This document shows positions 54,777 through 63,165 of a stretch of 64,000 nt of DNA, piece after piece. The translations under genes and the position numbers were made by a program. This DNA comes from Bin87 sp034423595 (GTDB lineage Bacteria > Chloroflexota > Dehalococcoidia > Lucifugimonadales > UBA3495): assembly GCA_965207025.1 (NCBI GenBank), contig OZ242258.1, forward strand, positions 4,092,001 to 4,156,000, read 5' to 3'. The first letter of the stretch is position 1; every line of letters starts with the position of its first letter. The notes beneath the pieces were generated by a model. It did no database searches and was not told the origin of the DNA. It worked only from the letters and a program-made list of their open reading frames with translations.

Positions 54777-55529
54777 ATGGGCAAGCTGGACGGCAGAGTA
54801 GCGTTGATCACCGGATCGGGCCGCAACATCGGGCGCGCCACGGCTTTGATGATGGCTTCAGAGGGAGCGAACATCGTGGTCAACGCCCGCAGCAACCGGG
54901 ATGAGGCGGAGGCCACGGCGGCGGCAGTTGAGGAGCTGGGAGTGAAGGCGCTGCCGGTGCTGGCTGATGTGTCGCAGAAAGAGCAGGTGGACGCCATGAT
55001 CGACGCGGCGATGTCCACTTTCGGCCGCATCGACATACTCATCAACAACGCCGCGATCCGCCCCCACAAGCCCTTTACCGAGCTGACCCTGGAAGACTGG
55101 GAGCACGTGCGCGGCGTGGTGCTGGACGGCTCTTTCTATACTACGCGCGGCGTCATCCAGCAGATGGTGGACAACAACTTCGGGCGCATCGTGTTCATCA
55201 CCGGCGACGGAGCGTTTCGAGGCACCGCGCAGCGGGCGCACGTGTCGGCAGCCAAGATGGGATTGGTGGGGATGGCGAGGGCACTGGCCTCGGAATTCGC
55301 GCCGCACAACATCAGGGTGAACGTGATCGCCCCCGGCAGCATCGACACGTCGCGGGCCAACCCGGAGTGGTATGCGGGTCGCGTACCCGACTCCTCAGGA
55401 ATACCGCTGGGCCGGCAGGGCAAGCCCGACGAGATCGCGTCGGCCATCACGTTCCTGTGCACCGACGACGGCGGCTTCGTGACGGGCCAGACGCTGCACG
55501 TGAATGGGGGCCAGGGGTATTTCGGGTGA
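54777..55529 (+). CDS. Short-chain dehydrogenase/reductase (SDR) family protein
   Basis: At 250 residues the protein has a clear Rossmann fold: VALITGSGRNIGRA (residues 8-21), LADVS, and ILINNAAIRPHKPF with the NNAA motif. The YxxxK position reads RAHVSAAKMG, so Lys160 is kept but the catalytic Tyr is Val156, and the usual Ser is not evident. The C-terminus (GQTLHVNGGQGYFG) is typical of classical SDRs. It may be an atypical or non-reducing member. GAGGAG precedes the ATG, and a TATAAT lies at 54726-54731. Confidence 0.82.
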   Translation: MGKLDGRVALITGSGRNIGRATALMMASEGANIVVNARSNRDEAEATAAAVEELGVKALPVLADVSQKEQVDAMIDAAMSTFGRIDILINNAAIRPHKPFTELTLEDWEHVRGVVLDGSFYTTRGVIQQMVDNNFGRIVFITGDGAFRGTAQRAHVSAAKMGLVGMARALASEFAPHNIRVNVIAPGSIDTSRANPEWYAGRVPDSSGIPLGRQGKPDEIASAITFLCTDDGGFVTGQTLHVNGGQGYFG

Positions 55530-55650
55530 GATGAACTTCCCCCAAGATTGACATTCACAATTCTGACCAACTACGAAGCTGTCCGCTATGTGATGAGGCT
55601 AACGTTAGCAAGACATTTTGGCGCGAGTCCAGGCATGCGAAGGTAACCTC

Positions 55651-56514
55651 ATGATTACAAGTTATGCGAACTGTAGGCACACCATCCATCACGGGGACGC
55701 TGTCGAGGTACTCGCGTCTGATAATGTGCCCCGCGGTAGCGTCGACCTCGTTTTCGTTGACCCGCCTTACAATATCGGAAAGAATTTCAATGGCTGGCGC
55801 GACGAATGGCCTAGCGAGGAGGCGTACTTCGAGTGGGTTGCAGATTGGCTTGATCTATGCATAGCCGCCCTAAAGCCCACTGGCAGCTTATATCTGATGT
55901 GCGCAACACAATATTTCGCGCATTTTGATCTGCTTTTGCGGCAACGGTTGACGATTCTTTCGCGTATCGTCTGGCACTACGACAGTTCTGGGAGACAAGC
56001 GAGACGCTACTTTGGATCTTTGTGGGAGCCAATTTTCCACTGTGTAGCGGACCCGAAAAAATATACGTTCAATGCAGAAGCTGTAGCCGTGGAAGCTAAA
56101 ACGGGTTCTCAACGCAAACTCGTTGACTACCGCAAGCGAATCCCTTCGCAATATGGTACGAAGAAAGTCCCAGGCAACGCATGGTATTTCCCGAGAGTAC
56201 GTTACCGAATGCCTGAGTATGAAGAACATCCAAGTCAAAAGCCCTTAGCGTTGCTTGAACGCATCATAGCTGCAAGTTCAAACCAAGACGATACGATTCT
56301 CGACCCATTCGCCGGTACGTTCACTGCGGGGCATGCTGCTGCCAACCTAAATCGCAAAAGCATTAACATTGAGATCGACGAGCAATATACCAAAATAGGG
56401 TTGAGGCGTTTAGAAGTTGCGAAGCATTACGGTCTCGAAACGCTTCAACAACCGGAAAAGGTGTACAAACAAAAATTGCCCAAACGCGACGAGGCAGGAA
56501 GGTTGTTCGAATGA
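55651..56514 (+). CDS. DNA adenine methyltransferase, YhdJ-like, predicted ATGCAT
   Basis: The 287-residue beta-class methyltransferase has motif IV DPPYNIG (residues 37-43) and motif I DPFAGTFTAG (218-227). Its target region closely follows E. coli YhdJ as I recall it, with SRIVWHYDSSGRQARRYFGS, YTFNAEAVAVEAKTGSQRKL and KVPGNAWYFPRVRYRMPEYE. YhdJ methylates the second A of ATGCAT, so I predict that site. ATG 55651 has GAAGG upstream. The gene overlaps the next by four bases (ATGA) and is lower in GC than its surroundings, so it was probably acquired recently. Confidence 0.88.
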   Translation: MITSYANCRHTIHHGDAVEVLASDNVPRGSVDLVFVDPPYNIGKNFNGWRDEWPSEEAYFEWVADWLDLCIAALKPTGSLYLMCATQYFAHFDLLLRQRLTILSRIVWHYDSSGRQARRYFGSLWEPIFHCVADPKKYTFNAEAVAVEAKTGSQRKLVDYRKRIPSQYGTKKVPGNAWYFPRVRYRMPEYEEHPSQKPLALLERIIAASSNQDDTILDPFAGTFTAGHAAANLNRKSINIEIDEQYTKIGLRRLEVAKHYGLETLQQPEKVYKQKLPKRDEAGRLFE

Positions 56515-57674
56515 CACCACAATCATTTACATCCGTGATAGTCACCGAGGTCGAGAAAGATGCTGGAGCCCTGGCGCAGGCAGTTTTTGAGTTGAGCCCC
56601 ATCCTTCAATACGTCGACAAGAAAACGAGGTCCGCTAACCGCGGTTCAAAGGCACGGAGCAGCTTTGCCAATCTTTACGCACTCTACGTATTGATCGAAG
56701 ACTACGTGGATCGAGTGAACAACCAGGATATGGACTACACCGAATATGAAGGTGCAGATTTCAGCCCGTTGCTCGCACGGATGCGGGAGTTGCCGTTTGG
56801 AGAAAAGTTGCAAAACCACGCTCTAAACAACCGTGCTAACGACGAATTTCATAAGTTCTTCCCTGACGATGAACGTCGACCCATCATCAGGGACGTCGCC
56901 GCCCGAAAATACTGGATCAACGAAGCATTGTTGAACGTCTCTGTAGGACAGGATCGTTTTGACGTCTCACGAGCGATACTCAGGATCATTGATAGCTACG
57001 TAGAAACCAAAAGAGCATCGTTTGCGCAATTCATCGAAGATTGTGAACGAATACAAAAGGCAGGGGAAAGCGAACATGACGAGGCAGTTGCATTTGTGAG
57101 GCAATTGTTGTCGCCGGAAAGAGACGCAAGGTTTTTTGAAATCGTTAGTTATGCGATTCTGAAAGCTCACTTTGCTACCGAAGTAATCTTTATGGGACGG
57201 ACCCGCGACGAGGTTAATGAAGAAGCACTGCGACTGTTCAAGACTGGAAGGACCAACGCAAATGACGGGGGAATTGACTTCGTCATGAAGCCATTAGGTA
57301 GGTTCTTTCAGGTCACTGAAACGCTGGATGTCAAGAAATATTTTCTGGACATCGACAAGATAGAGAGGTTTCCTATCTCATTCGTGATAAAGACCGACTT
57401 GCCAAGTGATGAGATCAATATGCTTCTCGAGCAGGGCGCCGTCGAGCAATACGGAGTCCGTCAAGTGGTACGCCGCTATATGGACGCTGTCGAGGAAGTA
57501 TTCAACATCCCATGCCTCCTAGAGATCTTTGATGCTCTAGCCGAAAACGGTCGTGTACAGGAAGTTCTAAGCGAGGTGATACGATGGAGCAAGGTAGAGT
57601 TCAACATCGAGGAGCCGATGGAGTCTGTCGATAGTGTTGTCGACGAAGATGAAGACGCGGCGTTAGAGGACTAA
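56511..57674 (+). CDS. Type II restriction endonuclease partner of the methyltransferase
   Basis: The 387-residue protein starts inside the methyltransferase stop (ATGA), a common arrangement for restriction-modification pairs. It contains GRTNANDGGIDFVMKPLGRF and FQVTE, with Asp256 and Glu270 placed like the PD-(D/E)XK core of restriction enzymes. N-terminal helices could bind DNA. It is probably an ATGCAT cutter like NsiI or AvaIII, by analogy with the methyltransferase. It could instead be an uncharacterised partner, as I did not recognise the family from sequence alone. Base composition is lower in GC, as for its neighbour. Confidence 0.65.
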   Translation: MTPQSFTSVIVTEVEKDAGALAQAVFELSPILQYVDKKTRSANRGSKARSSFANLYALYVLIEDYVDRVNNQDMDYTEYEGADFSPLLARMRELPFGEKLQNHALNNRANDEFHKFFPDDERRPIIRDVAARKYWINEALLNVSVGQDRFDVSRAILRIIDSYVETKRASFAQFIEDCERIQKAGESEHDEAVAFVRQLLSPERDARFFEIVSYAILKAHFATEVIFMGRTRDEVNEEALRLFKTGRTNANDGGIDFVMKPLGRFFQVTETLDVKKYFLDIDKIERFPISFVIKTDLPSDEINMLLEQGAVEQYGVRQVVRRYMDAVEEVFNIPCLLEIFDALAENGRVQEVLSEVIRWSKVEFNIEEPMESVDSVVDEDEDAALED

Positions 57675-57735
57675 AGCTGCGGTCGATACCTACGACTCTG
57701 TGCCGTCCGCTTGCTTCGTTAGATGCTGTCGGAAG

Positions 57736-58425
57736 TTATGCAGGGCGCACCCGCATCTCCCGCAGGTCGTCGGCTATTATCAGCTTGGCTTCGGTTTGTT
57801 CTTGGATGTCTTCGGGGGACCAGCCGGGGGCGTGTTCTTTCAGTACGAAACCGGCTTCGGTGATCTCGAAGAGGCCCAGGTCGGTTGCCAGCAGCTTGAC
57901 TACTCCGGGAGCGGTAATGGGCAGGTTGCAGCTCTTGAGGACGCGGGGCGCGCCGTTGCGCTGGTTGTGCTCCATGGCAATGAATACGCGCTTGGCGCAG
58001 GCCGCCAGGTCCATGGCGCCGCCGATGCCGCCGCCCTTGCGCACCGGGATGCGCCAGTTGGCGAAATCGCCGTTCTCCGAGACCTCATAGGCGCCCATCA
58101 CGGTAACGTCCACCATGCCCTTGCGTATCAGGCCGAAGGAATCGGCGTGGTGAACGATGGCCATGCCGGGCAACGCGACGACGTTCTGACCGCCAGCGTT
58201 GACCAGGTGCCTGTCCTCCTCGCCGGCGGGGGCCAATGGGCCGTAACCAATGACGCCGTTCTCGGAGTGGAAGATGATCTCCTTGTCCGGCTCGCATTCG
58301 AGGTAGTTCGAGCACAGGGTCGGCATTCCTACGCCAAGGTTCACGATCCAGCCGTCCTGGAACTCCATGGCCAGGCGGTCACACATGGTCTGTCGGGAAA
58401 GACGGGGCTTGTCGGCGGTAGTCAT
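57736..58425 (-). CDS. CoA-transferase subunit B (3-oxoacid type)
   Basis: The 229-residue subunit has WIVNLGVGMPTLCSNYL, the active-site Glu in HSENGVIGYGP, GAMDLAACAKRVFIAMEH and GLFEITEAGFVLKEHAPG. Together with subunit A it moves CoA between 3-oxoacids and succinate or a similar donor. ATG 58425 has AAGGAG upstream; an earlier start at 58461 does not. It lies 88 bases behind subunit A, with a perfect palindrome in between. Confidence 0.87.
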   Translation of the reverse strand: MTTADKPRLSRQTMCDRLAMEFQDGWIVNLGVGMPTLCSNYLECEPDKEIIFHSENGVIGYGPLAPAGEEDRHLVNAGGQNVVALPGMAIVHHADSFGLIRKGMVDVTVMGAYEVSENGDFANWRIPVRKGGGIGGAMDLAACAKRVFIAMEHNQRNGAPRVLKSCNLPITAPGVVKLLATDLGLFEITEAGFVLKEHAPGWSPEDIQEQTEAKLIIADDLREMRVRPA

Positions 58426-58471
58426 TGCTGAGAACTCCTTATAGTTGCCCAATGGGTTCACGGCGCAGCGG

Positions 58472-58499
58472 GTAGGGGCGAATAATTATTCGCCCCTAC
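58472..58499. repeat. Perfect 28-base palindrome inside the CoA-transferase operon
   Basis: Identical to the palindrome at 37871-37898, with arms GTAGGGGCGAATAA and TTATTCGCCCCTAC. It lies between the subunit A stop and the subunit B start and could lower or stop read-through. Confidence 0.85.
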
Positions 58500-58513
58500 A
58501 TGGTTCCAGTCGA

Positions 58514-59212
58514 TCAGTCCCACATGCCGTCTTCGGGAATCTTCACCAGTCGGTCAACGTAAACGCCGGGGACGTGAACGCAGTCGGGGTCAATTTCGCC
58601 TGGTTCCACGATGCTGTCCTCGACCTCAACGACGGTGATGTCGGCGGCCATGGCCATGATCGGGTTGAAGTTGCGCTGGGTGAGGCGGAACTGGAGGTTT
58701 CCGAAAGTGTCGGCGCGGTAGGCGCGGATGAGGGCGAAATCGGCGGGCAAGGGGTATTCCAGCACGTAGGTGCGTCCGTTGATTTCCCGGTGTTCTTTGC
58801 CTTCGGCCAATTCGGTGCCCACGCTGGCGGGGGTGTAGAAGGCGCCGATGCCGGCGGCGGCGGCGCGCATCCGCTCGGCCAACGTGCCCTGGGGAACCAG
58901 CTCGGCGTCCAGCTGGTCGTCGTTGTACATCTGGACGAAGGGGGTGATTTGCGACGGGTGGGTGGGAGCGGTGAAGGCGCAGATCATTTTCTTGACCTGG
59001 CCGGCTTCGATCAAGGTGCCCACATCGACGCGGTCGTCCAGGCTGCCGGCGTTGTTGGATATGCCCGTCAGGTCTTTGACGCCCAGACGATGCACGGCGG
59101 CCAACAGATTGCGGGCCAGGCCCACGTTGCCGAATCCGGGCGACATAAAAGTCATGCCATCCTTCATGTCGGCGACGGCGGAATCGAAATCGGGATAGAC
59201 CTTGTTCTTCAT
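58514..59212 (-). CDS. CoA-transferase subunit A (3-oxoacid type)
   Basis: The 232-residue subunit starts at ATG 59212 (MKNKVYPDFDSAVADMKDGM) with GGGAG upstream. It contains SPGFGNVGLARNLLAAVHRL, GISNNAGSLDDRVDVGTLI and GTLAERMRAAAAGIGAFYTP, as in the A subunits of succinyl-CoA:3-oxoacid and related CoA-transferases. Longer upstream frames have unnatural composition and overlap the PrsW gene. It is transcribed before subunit B. Confidence 0.87.
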   Translation of the reverse strand: MKNKVYPDFDSAVADMKDGMTFMSPGFGNVGLARNLLAAVHRLGVKDLTGISNNAGSLDDRVDVGTLIEAGQVKKMICAFTAPTHPSQITPFVQMYNDDQLDAELVPQGTLAERMRAAAAGIGAFYTPASVGTELAEGKEHREINGRTYVLEYPLPADFALIRAYRADTFGNLQFRLTQRNFNPIMAMAADITVVEVEDSIVEPGEIDPDCVHVPGVYVDRLVKIPEDGMWD

Positions 59213-59294
59213 CGGGATTGGCTCCCAGCTCAAATTGGTCGGCTCCGGCCAACGCCGGCCATTATACAAGCAACGGCTACGGTAGCAATACGAA

Positions 59295-60170
59295 TCAGTG
59301 GCGCAACAACTCGTCCCCACAGCGGATGCAGTAACCGGCATCGGGCCGGTTGGGATTCGAGCAGTACCCGCAATAGATAACGCTCTTTGACGACGACACC
59401 GATGCTCCGCAGAACGGGCAGAAACTGCTGATAATGCGGATGCGGCGATTGCAATCAGGGCACAGGATATGCGGGTAGTTGCGTCGGTAGCGAAAGGGAG
59501 AAACACGCCTCGCCCAGCGGAACCGTCCCAACGTCCAGGCCAGGCCCAACCCGAACAGCACCAGCGCCGCCGGCCAGAACAGGAACAGCGACACATTGAA
59601 CAGCCCGTGAACCACTGCGCCAACGACGATGCCGGCCACAGTCTCCCCATGCCGATACCAGGGCAGAGCTCGGTCAGTGCTGACCTGACGCCCCAGCGCA
59701 TACCCCCAGAAGCTGCCAAAAACGACGTGAGCAACGGTACTCAACGGCGCGCGTCCAATCATCACAGCCGGCCCAAACATCAGTATGTATAGTAGGTTCT
59801 CCAGAGAAGCGAAACCCAGGCTGGCGGCAGCGCTGTACACCAGTCCGTCGCCGGGTTCGTCGAAGTACTGGGAACGGTAAGCGAGCAGACGTACCGCCAG
59901 AAACTTGCAGGTCTCCTCGGCCGGCCCAACTACGAACAGCATACCGGAGGCAACCGAGGTCAGACTGGCAGCCCCAGAATCCGAAAGGACAGATTCATCC
60001 AGAAAGACGGAGTTGATAATGCCGGCCGGTATGGTTGACACCATACCCAGCAGGAACGTGAATGCCAGCAGGCGGCGCGGTCCCGGACGATAGACTCCCC
60101 GACGGACGAAGAACCACAACCAGAAGACGCCGGGGGCGAACGCCAACAGGGGAAAGATCAGCGGTTCCAA
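59295..60170 (-). CDS. PrsW-family intramembrane metalloprotease with zinc-ribbon tail
   Basis: At 291 residues this protein has about eight membrane segments with the PrsW motifs VVGPAEETCKFLAVR, GFASLENLLYILMFGP, TVAHVVFGSFWGYALG and VVHGLFNVSLFLF. The C-terminal 70 residues are a soluble zinc-ribbon region with paired Cys (CPDCNRRIRIISSFCPFCG and CGYCSNPNRPDAGYCIRCG). PrsW proteases cut membrane proteins such as anti-sigma factors; the target here is unknown. It starts 9 bases after the RDD gene ends on the same strand, so they are co-transcribed. Confidence 0.85.
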   Translation of the reverse strand: MEPLIFPLLAFAPGVFWLWFFVRRGVYRPGPRRLLAFTFLLGMVSTIPAGIINSVFLDESVLSDSGAASLTSVASGMLFVVGPAEETCKFLAVRLLAYRSQYFDEPGDGLVYSAAASLGFASLENLLYILMFGPAVMIGRAPLSTVAHVVFGSFWGYALGRQVSTDRALPWYRHGETVAGIVVGAVVHGLFNVSLFLFWPAALVLFGLGLAWTLGRFRWARRVSPFRYRRNYPHILCPDCNRRIRIISSFCPFCGASVSSSKSVIYCGYCSNPNRPDAGYCIRCGDELLRH

Positions 60171-60179
60171 TCTGTCCGC

Positions 60180-61205
60180 CTATTTCCGCACCACAACCGT
60201 ATCGCAAATCAGGTCATGCAGTCCCCGTTTGTCGCTGCGCAGCCCAATCATCAGATAGCCGATGCCGATAAGCAGCGCGGAGAGAATGCCGGCAAAGTAC
60301 CTGGCCATGGCGCGGCCCCCGCCAACTTTGGAGCCATCAGGACGCAGTACGTACAGACCCAGAGCGCGCTTGCCAATGGTGGTTGACCAGACCGCAACGC
60401 CTATAGTGAAGTACAGCGTGTCCACGACGAAGATCAACAAGTCAACCGGGTGCCCATAGGAATCCGAGCTGAAGTATTCGAAGAGCCCGGGCCATATCGC
60501 AATCAAAATCCCCTGAACTATACCCAGAATGATGAAATCAATTAGCCAGGCGACTAATCTGACCCAAAATCCGGCTGGCGTACCGGCATAAGTGGTCAAG
60601 GGGTCCACGGCCGCCGGTACGTCGTCCAATGGCAAGCCGCAGGAGAAGCAGAACAGCGCTCCCGGCTCGCTGACACGATGGCAGCGGGGGCAGGTAACCG
60701 CGAAGTCGGACGGAATCCGGCGCGTCTGTGTCGGCTCATGGTTTGCAACGCCATCCACGACGTAATCGGTCGGGATTGCCGGCGGCGCCGTGGGTTCGGG
60801 CTGGTAAGGCTTGAAGCGTTGGGCCAGCGACTTGACGCGCGGCGCGGCGGATTTAGCGGCGGCTTTGCTACGGCGTCCGGCTGCAATACCGATGACTTTG
60901 GCGTTGCGAATGGTGGCGACGCCGCTCCTTTTTATGCGAGGCGCAGAATACGCAGTTACGTCTCGGCCAAGCGTCTTCAGGTCAGCGCCAATATCTTTTA
61001 TGCCGGTTTCTTGCCTGGATGTATAGGGATACGGCGTTATCGGGGCGTTAGGGGACGACAGCGTGGCGCCACAGCGGTGGCAGAAGCGACTTTCCGGAGG
61101 GTTGCTGGCAGCGCAATCGGGGCAGAGTGCCCGCATCCGCGCCCCACAGTGGTTGCAGAAGACGGCTGCATCGACGGCGTCCATCTGGCAGTTGGGACAT
61201 TGCAT
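60180..61205 (-). CDS. RDD-family membrane protein with zinc ribbons
   Basis: The 341-residue protein starts with two zinc ribbons (CPNCQMDAVDAAVFCNHCG, CPDCAASNPPESRFCHRCG), then a basic linker and a third ribbon (CPRCHRVSEPGALFCFSCG). Three to four membrane helices follow and contain the RDD motifs GFWVRLVAWLIDFIILGIVQ and IGKRALGLYVLRPDG. RDD proteins are poorly understood and are sometimes linked to ion transport. Shared ribbons with the adjacent PrsW protein suggest joint function, perhaps in membrane quality control. Function is not established. Confidence 0.82.
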   Translation of the reverse strand: MQCPNCQMDAVDAAVFCNHCGARMRALCPDCAASNPPESRFCHRCGATLSSPNAPITPYPYTSRQETGIKDIGADLKTLGRDVTAYSAPRIKRSGVATIRNAKVIGIAAGRRSKAAAKSAAPRVKSLAQRFKPYQPEPTAPPAIPTDYVVDGVANHEPTQTRRIPSDFAVTCPRCHRVSEPGALFCFSCGLPLDDVPAAVDPLTTYAGTPAGFWVRLVAWLIDFIILGIVQGILIAIWPGLFEYFSSDSYGHPVDLLIFVVDTLYFTIGVAVWSTTIGKRALGLYVLRPDGSKVGGGRAMARYFAGILSALLIGIGYLMIGLRSDKRGLHDLICDTVVVRK

Positions 61206-61209
61206 TCGT

Positions 61210-61404
61210 TTACGGTTCAGTGTCGTACACGATCTTGCCGTCGCGCCAGGTCACTACGGAGCCGAGGAGGGCGATGTTGCGCCGGCGGGCCTTTTTAGTG
61301 GCACGTTTCAGCGCTTCCAGTGCGCCGTCGGTAAATGGGTCGTAAGGTCGCTGCTCCTCTCGCTCGCGCTGCTGCGAAACTTCATACAGCGTGGTCATGG
61401 TCAC
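61210..61404 (-). CDS. Antitoxin-like small protein next to a zeta-toxin remnant
   Basis: The 64-residue protein reads TLYEVSQQREREEQRPYDPF, then ALKRATKKARRRNIALLGSV, ending GKIVYDTEP. Small proteins with this helix-plus-strand shape are commonly encoded just after zeta-type kinases, and the upstream frame here is such a kinase remnant, overlapping by 23 bases. The gene itself is intact. The antitoxin role is inferred from context; no structural motif proves it. Confidence 0.55.
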   Translation of the reverse strand: MTMTTLYEVSQQREREEQRPYDPFTDGALEALKRATKKARRRNIALLGSVVTWRDGKIVYDTEP

Positions 61405-61654
61405 TGCTCCTTGCTAGCTCCACCGGGGCGGGGCCTGTGCTGTCGTAAAGTCTCCATTCATCTACCAATTCTTGATAGATGGCCTCGAAATTGTTCAAAC
61501 CGGCATCGAATCTGCGGCGAATCACGTCATCGGGCACATGGTGTCCACCTGTCGAAACCCGCTGCTGGACCCGGGCGATGGCAACCTCCGACGACGGCAG
61601 ACGAAAGAAGAAAAGACGAACCCGGTAGCCTTGTTCCCGCCAGCCTGGAATCAT
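61382..61654 (-). pseudogene. Zeta-toxin-like kinase, C-terminal fragment
   Basis: The 90-residue frame matches the C-terminal half of zeta/AAA-type toxin kinases: VRLFFFRLPSSEVAIARVQQ, RVSTGGHHVPDDVIRRRFDA and YQELVDEWRLYDSTGPAPVE. The N-terminal Walker A part (GxxGxGKS/T) is missing. Upstream in frame, only a short related stretch (FGGRSYASMIPG) remains before similarity ends near 61685. The kinase cannot bind ATP, so the toxin is dead while the partner gene survives. Confidence 0.7.
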
Positions 61655-62117
61655 ACTAGCATAGCTTCGCCCACCAAACTGGATAAAATCAAGAACCTTT
61701 CACATCAGGTTCACCCTGGGCTTATAGGCGCCCTTGGCAGTATCCATAGTGAGGCCGCGATTGGCTTGACGATGGAAAGGTCGTCGTGGCAGTCGCAAAG
61801 GGTCCGTAGCTCCAATCAGGGCATCGCAACCGGGCGAGGCCGCTCCGGCAATCCGTCGGGGCGGCCTTTTGCCGGTCACGCCGTCAAGGAAGGACATTGC
61901 CGTTCCCTCGGCAGCGGTATAGGGGGCGCTGGGTCACCGCATCTCTAAGCGGCGTCGGTGTCATGGTGCAGAGCAAGGGGCCGGGGCGGCCCCCTCCGCC
62001 GGACTGCTGCCCCGGCGCAGCCCCAAGCTGGTCCTCCACTATGGTCATGGTTCCCACGGCGTCGGGCAACTGCTTCCCTCTACCATAGGCGGCCTGGGCG
62101 AATGTGAGGTTCCCCGG
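61655..62117. other. Duplicated 3' end of a Calx-beta gene with flanking DNA
   Basis: From about 61820 to 62080 the sequence follows that at 62955-63215 in the same order, including the final codons of the Calx-beta protein (reverse strand, DAVGTMTIVED) and the downstream GGCCGCTCCG hairpin region. It appears to be a decayed duplicate. No other gene is seen. Confidence 0.65.
61838..61870 (+). terminator. Hairpin with T-run
   Basis: GGCCGCTCCG (61838-61847) pairs with CGGGGCGGCC (61857-61866) with one G-T pair and is followed by TTTT. It lies in the duplicated segment. Confidence 0.5.
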
Positions 62118-62654
62118 TCAGGCTGAGCGGCGGATTCTTGCCCACAGCCGGAGCGTCCCGCCGGCGCACACCGCCGCCAGCGTGGCCACGATCAGTATCG
62201 TCTTGACCAGGGTGAACGCCGCCGCCAGCCAGGCCAGCGGAGACGGCGCCCCGTCGTGGCTCAGCGCCAGCGCGGCCACCGTGACGTTCTCCAGCACGTC
62301 CGCAAAGGCCAGGGCCAAAGGCAGCAGGTACAGCGGCGCTCCGCCGCGAAAGAGCCGGAACAGCAGGACCGCGAACAGCAGGCCGTAGCAGGCCGGAAAC
62401 ACCATGTCGATGGTCAGCGCGGTGGTGGCGTAGACGGCCCTGGCGCCGGCGTCGAGGCCGTCCAGGGCGTCGAACAGGGCCGCCGCCTCCCCTGGCGTGT
62501 ACCAGCCCCGGCCGTCGAGCAGGTCCAACCCGCCCAGCCGTACCTGGCGCCAGGCCAGGCCCGCCACGCAGCCGGCGACGCCCGCCAATGCCGCCGCCGC
62601 TACCCGCCGGTTGGCGCATCGCTCCACCGTCCCGCCCACCGACAACGCCATCAT
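62118..62654 (-). CDS. Small polytopic membrane protein
   Basis: ATG 62654 (or the next ATG, 62651) follows AGGAGGAG. The 178-residue product has about four to five membrane helices: VAAAALAGVAGCVAGLAW, YATTALTIDMVFPACYGLLF, LYLLPLALAFADVLENVTVA and AAAFTLVKTILIVATLAAVC. The segment between helices 1 and 2 contains DGRGWYTPGEAAALFDALDG. I do not recognise a characterised family. It lies between the Calx-beta gene and its duplicated end, on the same strand. Confidence 0.7.
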   Translation of the reverse strand: MMALSVGGTVERCANRRVAAAALAGVAGCVAGLAWRQVRLGGLDLLDGRGWYTPGEAAALFDALDGLDAGARAVYATTALTIDMVFPACYGLLFAVLLFRLFRGGAPLYLLPLALAFADVLENVTVAALALSHDGAPSPLAWLAAAFTLVKTILIVATLAAVCAGGTLRLWARIRRSA

Positions 62655-62788
62655 CTCCTCCTGACCGGCCGGCCGCCCGCCCGTTCCGACATTCCCAGGG
62701 AGCTTCGCTTCATCACCGCCTGCCGCCGGCGCCGAACCGAGAGCCACCTGTGACCTTCGGTTCGCGTTCTTGCATAACCAACATTACC

Positions 62789-62830
62789 AGCGTTCCGGCC
62801 AGCAATGCAAATGTCGCTGGCCGGAACGCT
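62789..62830. terminator. Perfect 15-base-pair hairpin
   Basis: GCGTTCCGGCCAGC (62790-62803) and GCTGGCCGGAACGC (62816-62829) pair exactly, plus one outer A-T pair, around a 12-base loop. It lies between two reverse-strand genes. Confidence 0.6.
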
Positions 62831-63102
62831 CCTTTCGCCAACGAGCGCCGAAAGGGGCCACCAATACACAGTCCCGCACAATGGTTGCGTGTTTCTCTCA
62901 AGGCCGGATCTCGCCGTCTGAGAGCGCTCCCTGCGCCTCAACCTGGATAACTCCCGGCAACCAGGCGAGGCCGCTCCGGCCATCTGCCGGGGCAGCCTCT
63001 ACCGGTCGCGCCGGCAAGGAAGGACATAGCCATTCCCCGGCCAGCGCCGCACCGGGAGCGCCGGACCGCCACCTCGGGCAGCGTTCCATTCCGTGGAACA
63101 AC

Positions 63103-63137
63103 GCAAGGGGCCGGCAGCATCGCCACCGGCCCCTTGC
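63103..63137 (-). terminator. Hairpin downstream of the Calx-beta gene
   Basis: GCAAGGGGCCGG (63103-63114) pairs exactly with CCGGCCCCTTGC (63126-63137) around an 11-base loop. It begins 28 bases after the Calx-beta stop in the reverse direction, as expected of a terminator. Confidence 0.65.
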
Positions 63138-63165
63138 ATCCTCTTGCGAGTCCAGCTGGGCCGGG

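Larger units (their letters stand above)
62655..63165. other. Intergenic with two strong hairpins
   Basis: It contains the hairpins at 62789-62830 and 63103-63137, and from about 62955 the parental copy of the duplicated segment. No gene is convincing. Confidence 0.5.
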
